Under the pieces are notes generated by a model. That model was given only the letters and a program-made list of their open reading frames with translations, was not told the DNA's origin and searched no databases. Shown in pieces: positions 1 to 7,805 of a DNA stretch of 64,000 bases. The DNA is from Bacteroidota bacterium (GTDB lineage: Bacteria > Bacteroidota > Bacteroidia > Chitinophagales > UBA10324), in assembly GCA_014190575.1 (NCBI GenBank), contig BJGQ01000012.1:1-64000 (forward strand). Reading direction: 5' to 3'. A program made the position numbers and the translations under genes. How positions within the stretch are numbered: the stretch's first letter is position 1; every line of letters starts with the position of its first letter.

Positions 1-665
1 ATATCGCGTAAAACTTTTATATCAGAAATCTGACCATCAGGATTTACCACAAATTGCAACACGACTTTTCCTTCAATATTATTTTCACGAGCTGCATTCG
101 GATACCTTATATTTTTATTAATGAATTCGGTCATTGCCTTTTCGCCACCCGGGAATTGAGGCATTTGTTCCACATACATGAATGGTTGTTGTTTCTCTTC
201 AACAACCGGAGGAGCAACATCGTTAAAATTTACATTGGCATTCGGGTCAACTTCTGTGGTTGGTCCAGGGTCAACTTTCTGTAATTCCTCAACCGGTGGT
301 GGAACATCTTCTTGTTTAACTTCTTCATCCGGTTTAATAACCGGAGGAGTAAATTTTATAGTTTTAGGTGGAGGCGGTGGAAGATTCGGTGGTGGAGGTG
401 GTGGGGTATTTTTATCTATCGGAGGTGGTTCTGATAATTCAGTATAAGAAATTTTCTTTTTACCGATTTCAACTTCAGCTGTTTTAAACATTGATAAAAT
501 ATAAGGAGTCGTAAATCCAACAACATAAAGTCCTAGCCCTATTAATAAAGCCAGCATTAAAAAGCGGTCATAGTTTTTTCGAAGCTCGTATGCACCATAC
601 GATTTATTTCTTCCTTCGAAAACCATGTCATCAAAACTAGCGGTTAAAAATTCTTTTGCTTCCAT
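1..665 (-). CDS. tonB: Energy transducer TonB (C-terminus cut by window edge)
   Basis: Periplasm-spanning protein that passes proton-motive-force energy from ExbB/ExbD to TonB-dependent outer-membrane receptors. Translating the minus strand from the ATG at 665 gives about 221 residues before the window edge. They comprise a cytoplasmic head with the Bacteroidota-typical KSYGAYELRKNYDRF, one membrane helix (about residues 26-50), a long proline-rich linker (PPPPPNLPPPPKT and further PP pairs, about 70-150), and the start of the TonB C-terminal fold with FPGGEKAMTEFI and NIRYPNAARE. It is last in the exbB-exbD-exbD-tonB run, 48 bases after the second exbD. The very end of the domain lies outside the window. 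The identification rests on motifs, architecture and context together. Confidence 0.93.
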   Translation of the reverse strand, partial: MEAKEFLTASFDDMVFEGRNKSYGAYELRKNYDRFLMLALLIGLGLYVVGFTTPYILSMFKTAEVEIGKKKISYTELSEPPPIDKNTPPPPPPNLPPPPPKTIKFTPPVIKPDEEVKQEDVPPPVEELQKVDPGPTTEVDPNANVNFNDVAPPVVEEKQQPFMYVEQMPQFPGGEKAMTEFINKNIRYPNAARENNIEGKVVLQFVVNPDGQISDIKVLRD

Positions 666-713
666 GATTTAAAAATTTAAGTAAAGAGTATGCTGCTTCA
701 TTATTTCCATAAA

Positions 714-1265
714 TTATTTTGGCAACATGTCTAATTCTTCTTGCGAAGGGTCCAGAATAGCATAAGATTTAATACCGGTAATCTTCATTTCGTCAAGCAT
801 ATTAACCAGGTTTTCATACTTGGAAGCATCAGTAGGTTTTATACCAATGTAAACTCCATTATAATTTCCATTTGCTTGCCATCCATTTGCCTTTTGTAAC
901 GCTAGAACTTCAGCATTCTTATCAATAATTATTTTTCGAACTTTATTAAAATAAGTAACCTCAACTGTTGGTTGGGTTTGACCATAGTAATAAAATATTC
1001 TGTCGTTCGAACCCAAAAGAATTGTCATTGCTTCCGACTCACGAATCTTTGACATCTGGGTTGAGTCTTTCACTTCTTTATCAGGCATAACTACTTGCAT
1101 AGCTTTTGGCTTCGACATAGTTGTAGTAAGAATGAAAAATGTAACCAACAAAAATCCAAGGTCAACCATTGGAGTCATGTCAATTCTGGTTGACATTTTT
1201 TTTGCACGAACACCTCCCCTCTTTTTCCCTTTATGCCCGTCGTCGCCACTTTGTAATTCAGCCAT
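714..1265 (-). CDS. exbD: ExbD/TolR-family biopolymer transport protein (second copy)
   Basis: Inner-membrane stator subunit of the TonB energising complex. It is 183 residues long, with a basic cytoplasmic N-terminus (GHKGKKRGGVRAKK), then MSTRIDMTPMVDLGFLLVTFFIL. This is the single ExbD membrane helix with the conserved proton-pathway aspartate at residue 35. A periplasmic domain follows that is longer than in E. coli ExbD (about 140 residues). It lies 12 bases after the other exbD copy and before tonB. Two diverged ExbD subunits in a row are usual in this phylum and probably form a heteromeric stator. A gliding or TolR role cannot be excluded, but the neighbouring tonB favours ExbD. Confidence 0.92.
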   Translation of the reverse strand: MAELQSGDDGHKGKKRGGVRAKKMSTRIDMTPMVDLGFLLVTFFILTTTMSKPKAMQVVMPDKEVKDSTQMSKIRESEAMTILLGSNDRIFYYYGQTQPTVEVTYFNKVRKIIIDKNAEVLALQKANGWQANGNYNGVYIGIKPTDASKYENLVNMLDEMKITGIKSYAILDPSQEELDMLPK

Positions 1266-1277
1266 TGTTGTGTCGTT

Positions 1278-1898
1278 TTATTTTATTGGTTCAACCGGCG
1301 CTGCTTCATCAGCAGTTATTAATCCAAACTTAGAAACTTTTCTATCAGCCAATGTTTTGAAAACATTTTTTACTGCAGGGTAATTTGATTTTGAATCACC
1401 CTTAATTAATATGACAGGGTTATTTCCTGCTATCCTGGCATTAACTAACCAAACACCTAATTCATTTGAAAGATTTTGAGAAGTATCAACAGGTATTCCA
1501 GGTTGCTCTACTTTCTTTCTTTCTTCAGGGCTCATATCCAAATAAGTTTTCATTCCACCCATTGGAATTCCTATGCTGCTTCCGGTTGCAAAAGCATTTT
1601 GTTCATCAGTGGTGAATGTGATGTTATATGATTCACCCATTTTTTGAATTAACGATTTTCTGAAATTCTGATTATCTAAATCAAAAAACAATCTGCTATC
1701 AGGTGCAATAGTGATAATTACTTTACCATGTTCAGGTGGATTTGAAACAGAAGTTGAACTCGGTGTTGAAACCTGAACAGGTTCGTCAGGACGAAACTGA
1801 GTGGTGAGAATGAAAAATGTAACCAGCAAAAAAGCCATGTCAACCATTGGCGTCATGTCAATGGAAACATTGCCTTTAGGCATTTTTATTTTTGACAT
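1278..1898 (-). CDS. exbD: ExbD/TolR-family biopolymer transport protein (first copy)
   Basis: First of two ExbD-like stator subunits, 206 residues. The N-terminus is short and basic. The membrane helix starts at about residue 14 (SIDMTPMVDMAFLLVTFFIL) and carries the conserved aspartate at residue 20. The periplasmic domain of about 165 residues is longer than standard ExbD and holds an insertion rich in polar residues (about 85-130). It starts 9 bases downstream of exbB, so the two are surely co-transcribed. The helix is nearly the same as in the next gene while the periplasmic parts differ, which suggests an old duplication with division of labour on the periplasmic side. Confidence 0.92.
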   Translation of the reverse strand: MSKIKMPKGNVSIDMTPMVDMAFLLVTFFILTTQFRPDEPVQVSTPSSTSVSNPPEHGKVIITIAPDSRLFFDLDNQNFRKSLIQKMGESYNITFTTDEQNAFATGSSIGIPMGGMKTYLDMSPEERKKVEQPGIPVDTSQNLSNELGVWLVNARIAGNNPVILIKGDSKSNYPAVKNVFKTLADRKVSKFGLITADEAAPVEPIK

Positions 1899-1907
1899 CG
1901 CCTTGGT

Positions 1908-2705
1908 TTAGTTAAAGCGTGAATCGAAAGTATTGGTAATACTGTAACCTGCCTCATCAATCATGTAAGTCAAAGAATCAATTTGATGAGAGAAAAAATT
2001 ATACGCTATGATAGACAATGCCGAGGTGATAATTCCAGTTGCAGTATTTACAAGCGCCTCAGATATACCAACAGAAAGAGCAACTGAATCCGCAGCACCC
2101 GACTGACCCATTGCAGCAAATGAGCGAATCATACCAAATACAGTTCCAATCAAACCTGCGAGGGTTCCGAGTGGAGCAATAGTAGCAATGAATGGTAAGT
2201 TCTGTTGCAACATAGGTAATTCAAGCGCAGTTGTTTCTTCAATTTCCTTTTGAATGGCTAAAACTTTTTGCTCATGAGTTAATGCTTTATTATCCATCAT
2301 CTCACGATATTTTCTCAAACCATTTTTAATTACATTGGCTACTGACCCTTGTTGTTTGTCGCATTCTGCTTCTGCAGCATCAATGTTGTTTTCTGTTAAA
2401 TGATATTGCACCTGGCGAACAAAGTTCACCACATTGCCCTTTCCTTTTGCTTTCATTAAAGTGAGTATGCGCTCAACAGAAAAAACCAATGTCATTAATA
2501 ACATGGTTAAAATAATCGGAACGAGAAATCCTCCCTTGTACATGATACCGAGAATGCTTCCACTCTTAGGTTTTTCACGCAACTCATCAACAAAGTTTGC
2601 TGAGTTTCCAAGAAAGAACTCGAATATGCAATACGATACTGCAAAACAAGCTAAGATTACAATTAGGGGGAAAAAAGTTGCTAGGCTATTATTTTTCTTC
2701 TGCAT
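1908..2705 (-). CDS. exbB: MotA/TolQ/ExbB proton channel family protein
   Basis: Pentamer-forming proton-channel subunit that surrounds ExbD and drives TonB. It has 265 residues and membrane segments at about residues 8-33, 58-80, 165-195 and 213-237. The last two carry the family core (LPFIATIAPLGTLAGLIGTV, then EALVNTATGIITSALSIIAY). The extra N-terminal helix is common in Bacteroidota ExbB. A cytoplasmic loop of about 80 residues lies between helices 2 and 3. It is the first gene of the operon, with a canonical promoter just upstream (2742-2771). A TolQ or MotA identity is unlikely given the two exbD genes and tonB that follow. Confidence 0.95.
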   Translation of the reverse strand: MQKKNNSLATFFPLIVILACFAVSYCIFEFFLGNSANFVDELREKPKSGSILGIMYKGGFLVPIILTMLLMTLVFSVERILTLMKAKGKGNVVNFVRQVQYHLTENNIDAAEAECDKQQGSVANVIKNGLRKYREMMDNKALTHEQKVLAIQKEIEETTALELPMLQQNLPFIATIAPLGTLAGLIGTVFGMIRSFAAMGQSGAADSVALSVGISEALVNTATGIITSALSIIAYNFFSHQIDSLTYMIDEAGYSITNTFDSRFN

Positions 2706-2741
2706 GTGGTTTTATTTGAATTTGATTTTTTATGAGGTTCG

Positions 2742-2771
2742 CAAATTTAGAATTAAAATCAAGCCGTCAAA
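2742..2771 (-). promoter_or_regulatory. Promoter of the exbB-exbD-exbD-tonB operon
   Basis: On the minus strand TTTG is followed after 18 bases by TAAATTTG, matching the Bacteroidota sigma-70 pattern (TTTG, about 19 bases, TAnnTTTG). The predicted start is near 2735, giving a leader of about 30 bases before the exbB ATG. Confidence 0.7.
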
Positions 2772-2920
2772 ACATTCTGAAAATTATTTAACAATCAGAA
2801 TTTTATTAATGGATTTGATAGATTAAACAAGTTTCACTATTATGATTTTTGATTGGAACGAAGAAAGTATTTGAAAAATATTTGTGAATTTTGTTTTTAC
2901 AAAATAATGACAATTAAAAA

Positions 2921-4297
2921 TCAAATGGAGGTGACAAGGCCCGGTAAAATTCCAAGTACGATGGTAGCAATTGATAGAAGAATGAGCAAAACAGTTTCTG
3001 TATTGTTCAACTGAATTATGTTATCTGTATGAGAATTTTTGAAGTAGGATTCAATTACCGGTTTGAAATAATAATAGATGCTGATAAATGAATTTACTAC
3101 TGCCAAACAAACCAACAAAACATAGCCACCTTCAATTGCAGAAGAGAATAAATAAAATTTTCCGAAAAAACCAGCTGTGATCGGAATTCCTGAAAGTGAT
3201 AACATACTTATGGCAGTAATAAATGCAAGCACTTTATTTTTTTGGGCCAAACCGGTGAACCCAATTGCTTCATCAGTACCAGTTTGCGTTTGAATAATGT
3301 GAATGATAATGAATGCCGCCATTGAGGATATGCCATAAGCAACTGAATAAAATAATATGGCACTTGCTCCCATATATGCAGGGGAAAGAAGCGCGAGTAA
3401 CATATATCCGGCGTGTGCAATGCTTGAATAAGCAAGCATTCGCTTCAAACTTTTTTGTTGCAATGCGGTGATGTTTCCGATGAACATGGTGATGATGGCT
3501 ACTACCATTATCACTCCGCTCCACTCACTTGATATTGGTGCAAAACACAATCGGAACAACCGATAGAATGCACCAAACGATGCAATCTTTCCAACAGTTG
3601 CAAAAAATGCAGTGATAATTGTCGGCGCACCCTGATATACATCAGGTGTCCAGAAATGGAATGGTGCAGCAGCAACTTTAAAAAGTAATCCAACTAAAAT
3701 TAATAGTACTCCACAAAGTAAAAGATAATTAGTGTTTGCGCTATTCAATTTTACAAATTCTGCAATGGCAGATAAATCAAATGAGGCAGTTGCTCCATAA
3801 ATTAATGCAATCCCAAAAAGTAAAAATCCGGTGGAGAAAGAACCCATCAGAAAATATTTCATTGCTGCTTCATTGCTACTGAGATCTTTCTTTTTTAAGC
3901 CTGCCAGTATGTAAAAACTGATTGAAAGAATTTCAACACCTAGAAACAACATAAGCAAATTGGTGAATGAAACCATAACTATTGCACCAGCAACTGAGAA
4001 CACAATTATTGAAAGCACTTCGGCAAGATGGTGGTCATTGTCGCCCATAAAGCGATTGTAAAAAATAATTAACACAGCAGCCAACACCATGCAAATAGCT
4101 CCAAATGCAACTGCATAATTATCCATCACCATCATGTGATGAAAAAAAGGTTGATTGGTATTCCATTCCAGAGAATTGAAAACAATTGCAGCAGCCAATC
4201 CAATAATGGAAAGCAGCGGAGTAATTTTTCGGTAATTGAAAATGCTTCCAAATAAATTTAAAATTCCTGTGATTGTAAGAGCGATTACTACATTCAT
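2921..4297 (-). CDS. nuoN: NADH-quinone oxidoreductase subunit N
   Basis: Antiporter-like membrane subunit of respiratory complex I, 458 residues, about 14 hydrophobic helices. It carries the family core around AAPFHFWTPDVYQGAPTI with the lysine and histidine residues of the central proton path (about residues 205-235), then LKRMLAYSSIAHAGYMLLAL. The start overlaps the nuoM stop by four bases, so translation is likely coupled. It is the last gene of a nuoL-nuoM-nuoN run. The length is slightly short of E. coli NuoN (485), which is normal for this phylum. I see no damage. Confidence 0.96.
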   Translation of the reverse strand: MNVVIALTITGILNLFGSIFNYRKITPLLSIIGLAAAIVFNSLEWNTNQPFFHHMMVMDNYAVAFGAICMVLAAVLIIFYNRFMGDNDHHLAEVLSIIVFSVAGAIVMVSFTNLLMLFLGVEILSISFYILAGLKKKDLSSNEAAMKYFLMGSFSTGFLLFGIALIYGATASFDLSAIAEFVKLNSANTNYLLLCGVLLILVGLLFKVAAAPFHFWTPDVYQGAPTIITAFFATVGKIASFGAFYRLFRLCFAPISSEWSGVIMVVAIITMFIGNITALQQKSLKRMLAYSSIAHAGYMLLALLSPAYMGASAILFYSVAYGISSMAAFIIIHIIQTQTGTDEAIGFTGLAQKNKVLAFITAISMLSLSGIPITAGFFGKFYLFSSAIEGGYVLLVCLAVVNSFISIYYYFKPVIESYFKNSHTDNIIQLNNTETVLLILLSIATIVLGILPGLVTSI

Positions 4298-5763
4298 AAA
4301 GTTGCTGTCATGTTAGAATGGTTAGCAATCAGGTTCAATAATTTTGTTACAGCAGGCGCTGAAAGATTCAACAACAGATTCGGAAATATTCCTAATACAA
4401 TTATCAATGCAATCAATTTGTAACTCATTATTGTTTCCATCATTGTCATTGATGAAATGCTCTTACTTGTTTCAGAAATTTCTCCGAAGAAAACATTTTT
4501 GTAAAGTCGCAACATATAAACTGCTCCAAGAATAATTGTTAGTCCGGCAAACAAGGCTGCATACATATTCCATTGGTAAACTCCCATTAATAATAAAAAT
4601 TCACCAACGAAACCATTTGTTAAAGGCAAGCCAACACTTCCCAACATCACGATTGCAAACACCACTGCAACTTTTTTATTCACTGATGCAATTCCACTGA
4701 ATTTATCCATCAATCGGGTACCGCTTCTTCTTTCAAATAAATCAATAAGAAAGAAAAGTGCAACTGCATTCACCCCGTGATTGAACATTTGAATCATGGC
4801 GCCTTGAATGCCCTGTATGTTCATTGAAAATATTCCGACAGCAATTAATCCCACATGCGCGAGTGATGAAAAAGCAATCAATGTTTTTAAATCGTTCTGG
4901 CGAATGGCTATCACACTTCCATAAATAATTCCACAAACACATAAAATAATTGCGAGCGTGTTCCAATGCGCAACAGCTTCAGGCGCTATTGGTAAAACGA
5001 AACGAATTAACCCATACAATCCCATCTTCAACATGATACCTGCAAGCAACATGGTTCCTGCTGTTGGTGCTGTGGTGTATGTTGATGGTTGCCAACTGTG
5101 AAATGGAAAGATTGGGATCTTAACAGCGAATGCTAAAAAGAATCCACAGAAAATCCAGGTCTGTTGTGTGGATGAAAGATTCAGTTTATAAAATTCTGTT
5201 ATTTCGAAAGAGTGATTACCCGGAGTTTGCAGGTACAAATAGATAATTGAAACAAGCATGAATAAACTCCCAGCCAATGTGTAAATGAAAAACTTGAGTG
5301 TGACGGCAATTCTGTTTTCACCTCCCCACAATCCACAGATAAAATAAATCGGAATGAGCGCTACTTCATAACTTACATAAAACAGAAATGAATCCATTGC
5401 AGTGAATGCTCCTAACATTCCGGCTTGCATTAAAAGTATTATTGCATAAAACACGCTTGAGTTCTCCGTTTCTTTTTGAAGAGAAGTGAGAATGATAAAT
5501 GGTGTTAAGAAAGTGGTAAGAAGAACCAGAATCAACGAGATGCCATCAATGCCTACATGAAAGTTTATGCCGAAAGATGAAATCCAGATGTGATTGAATT
5601 CATCGAAGTATCCGTTGAAGTGAAGATGAATGGCAACAATGATTGAAACCACTACCGACAAAATTGAACTCGTGAGTGCAACATATCCCGCTGTTTTTCC
5701 TTTCAGAAATAAAACAATTACCATGAAAACAATCGGAATAATCAGCAGCAGTAATGTATGCAT
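4294..5763 (-). CDS. nuoM: NADH-quinone oxidoreductase subunit M
   Basis: Second antiporter-like proton-pumping subunit of complex I, 489 residues and about 14 helices. Visible markers are the conserved glutamate in FYVSYEVALIPIYFICGLWG (about residue 132), the proton-path segment FPFHSWQPSTYTTAPTAGT with HSWQP, and LKTLIAFSSLAHVGLI. It sits one base after nuoL and overlaps nuoN by four bases, so the three form one transcription unit. The length agrees with NuoM of other Bacteroidota. The HSWQPSTYTTAPT signature favours M over L or N. Confidence 0.96.
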   Translation of the reverse strand: MHTLLLLIIPIVFMVIVLFLKGKTAGYVALTSSILSVVVSIIVAIHLHFNGYFDEFNHIWISSFGINFHVGIDGISLILVLLTTFLTPFIILTSLQKETENSSVFYAIILLMQAGMLGAFTAMDSFLFYVSYEVALIPIYFICGLWGGENRIAVTLKFFIYTLAGSLFMLVSIIYLYLQTPGNHSFEITEFYKLNLSSTQQTWIFCGFFLAFAVKIPIFPFHSWQPSTYTTAPTAGTMLLAGIMLKMGLYGLIRFVLPIAPEAVAHWNTLAIILCVCGIIYGSVIAIRQNDLKTLIAFSSLAHVGLIAVGIFSMNIQGIQGAMIQMFNHGVNAVALFFLIDLFERRSGTRLMDKFSGIASVNKKVAVVFAIVMLGSVGLPLTNGFVGEFLLLMGVYQWNMYAALFAGLTIILGAVYMLRLYKNVFFGEISETSKSISSMTMMETIMSYKLIALIIVLGIFPNLLLNLSAPAVTKLLNLIANHSNMTATL

Positions 5764-5764
5764 A

Positions 5765-7678
5765 TCAGAAGTTGATTGTGTTTACCAGTGAGAAAAACAA
5801 TATCGCCACAATTCCAATCACCATCACTAAAACATAAAAGCCAATGTTGCCGCTTTGCAGATTCTTTAACATCGAACTGAAAAAATAAACTGTTTGTCCG
5901 CCACCGTTCACTGCACCATCAATAACTTTTTTCTCTATTGAATGGAAAAAGAAATTGCTCATTCCGTTCAATGGCTTCACAATAATTCTATCATACAGTT
6001 CATCCACATAAAATTTGTGTAGCGAAAGTTTGTACCACAAACTCATTTTCGATTCGTCAATATTTTTTGCGATTTCATTTTTATGGTAGCGTGCCTTAAT
6101 AAACTGATAAATCAAAATGACTACTACCACTGATACAATCATCATTACATATTCAAACAAATGAGAAACTTCGTGCGATTGTATTCTGGTATTTACAACA
6201 AACACCGGTGAGAAATATTCACTCAGAAAATGTTTTCCGCCCAATGCTTCAGGTATTCCCAAGAAACCACCAACAGCAGAAAGCACCATCAATATCATTA
6301 ACGGAACTGTCATTGATTTAGGTGATTCGTGAATGTGTTCGAGTTGATGTTTGGTCCCGCGAAACTCACCGAAGAAAGTGAGGAAGAATAAACGAAACAT
6401 ATATGCAGCGGTAAGCACTGAAGTAACAGCAAGTATAAAAAACAAAAACATGGAATGAGAATAGGCAGCAGATAAAATTTCATCCTTTGAAAAGAAACCA
6501 GCGAATGGAGGAAAACCTGCAATGGCAAGTGTTGCAATTGCCATGGTCATGAATGTGATTGGTAAATGTTTTCGAAGCCCTCCCATCTTCCGCATGTTTT
6601 GTTCACCACTCATGGCATGAATTACACTTCCTGCACCAAGAAATAAAAGCGCTTTGAAAAATGCATGAGTCATTACATGAAACATGGCGCTTGAATATGC
6701 TGTGACTCCGAGCGCAACAAACATGTATCCCAATTGACTAACTGTTGAGTAAGCCAACACTTTTTTAATATCCGTTTGTGTCATGGCAATTATGCCAGCC
6801 ATCAATGCAGTGAGCGCACCAATGATGGCAACGAACTCGCTCGTAGATGGAGCAAGTGCATACATAATGTTTGAACGCGCAATCATGTAAATACCTGCAG
6901 TAACCATTGTAGCCGCATGTATGAGTGCACTCACAGGTGTAGGTCCCGCCATTGCATCGGGCAACCAGGTGAAGAGTGGTATCTGCGCACTCTTTCCCAT
7001 TGCTCCAATGAAAAGAAAAAGTGTAATGAGTGCGATAGTGGTATCACCTGAAGAAAAACTTCTTGCACTGTTAAACACCGTTGTGAAATCAGATGTACCG
7101 AAAGTTTTAAAAATTAAAAATATGCCAAGCAAAAATCCAAGGTCACCAATGCGGTTCATGATAAATGCTTTGTTTGCTGCAGCAGTGTAATCGTGATTCT
7201 TGTACCAGAAACCAATTAACAAATACGAACACAACCCCACTCCTTCCCAACCGATAAACAGGATTACATAATTTGCTCCAAGCACCAACACCAGCATGTT
7301 GAACATAAACAAATTCATGTAAGCAAAAAATTTTCCGAAGCCGGCATCATCGTGCATGTAGCCAGCTGAATAAATGTGAATGAGTAAACCAACTCCGGTA
7401 ATAATCAACATCATGATTATGCTCAGGCGGTCAACTAAAAATGAAAAATCGACCGAAATGTTTCCAGCAGTTATCCAAGTGAAATAAGTTTTTTGAACAG
7501 CTGCTCCACTGTGACCAAGATCTTCGTAAAAAATTCCGACGGCAATAATGAATGAAAGTAAAACAGAACCGCACCCAATAATAGTCGCGAGGTTTTTTGA
7601 TATTTTGCCGAAGCCTAAACCGTTAATTATGAAACCAATTAAGGGGAGCAACGGCACTAACCATACTAATTCTGTCAT
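5765..7678 (-). CDS. nuoL: NADH-quinone oxidoreductase subunit L
   Basis: Distal antiporter-like subunit of complex I with the long lateral helix, 637 residues. It shows the conserved glutamate in LFIGWEGVGLCSYLLIGFWY (about residue 145) and the lysine/histidine proton path in PLFTWLPDAMAGPTPVSALI. After the antiporter core there is a C-terminal amphipathic stretch (about 525-590) and a last membrane helix, as expected of NuoL. It is the first gene of the cluster: nuoA-nuoK are not next to it, and the upstream neighbour is the unrelated giant adhesin-like gene. Its own promoter is at 7698-7727. Confidence 0.96.
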   Translation of the reverse strand: MTELVWLVPLLPLIGFIINGLGFGKISKNLATIIGCGSVLLSFIIAVGIFYEDLGHSGAAVQKTYFTWITAGNISVDFSFLVDRLSIIMMLIITGVGLLIHIYSAGYMHDDAGFGKFFAYMNLFMFNMLVLVLGANYVILFIGWEGVGLCSYLLIGFWYKNHDYTAAANKAFIMNRIGDLGFLLGIFLIFKTFGTSDFTTVFNSARSFSSGDTTIALITLFLFIGAMGKSAQIPLFTWLPDAMAGPTPVSALIHAATMVTAGIYMIARSNIMYALAPSTSEFVAIIGALTALMAGIIAMTQTDIKKVLAYSTVSQLGYMFVALGVTAYSSAMFHVMTHAFFKALLFLGAGSVIHAMSGEQNMRKMGGLRKHLPITFMTMAIATLAIAGFPPFAGFFSKDEILSAAYSHSMFLFFILAVTSVLTAAYMFRLFFLTFFGEFRGTKHQLEHIHESPKSMTVPLMILMVLSAVGGFLGIPEALGGKHFLSEYFSPVFVVNTRIQSHEVSHLFEYVMMIVSVVVVILIYQFIKARYHKNEIAKNIDESKMSLWYKLSLHKFYVDELYDRIIVKPLNGMSNFFFHSIEKKVIDGAVNGGGQTVYFFSSMLKNLQSGNIGFYVLVMVIGIVAILFFSLVNTINF

Positions 7679-7697
7679 CCTGTTTTTTTGTGCGCGA

Positions 7698-7727
7698 CAA
7701 AACTAATAATACAGGTCACAGATGCAA
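7698..7727 (-). promoter_or_regulatory. Promoter of nuoL-nuoM-nuoN
   Basis: Minus-strand TTG, 19 bases, then TAGTTTTG: a full match to the Bacteroidota consensus. The last base of the TAnnTTTG element is about 20 bases upstream of the nuoL ATG at 7678, so the leader is very short. It shows that nuoLMN can be transcribed on its own. Confidence 0.7.
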
Positions 7728-7805
7728 TATGATTGAAAGCAGAAATTTATTTCAATAAATTATTTCAATACTCAGCGATAAACTTATTTACAAAATGAGA
7801 ATGTG

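Noticed and set aside
178-447. 89-residue Gly/Ser-rich plus-strand ORF
   Set aside because: It is the antisense of the TonB proline-rich linker (CCN codons read as GGN).
2888-2905. Hairpin ATTTTGT/ACAAAAT after nuoN as a terminator
   Set aside because: A/T-only stem of seven pairs with no T run on the minus strand; too weak to call.
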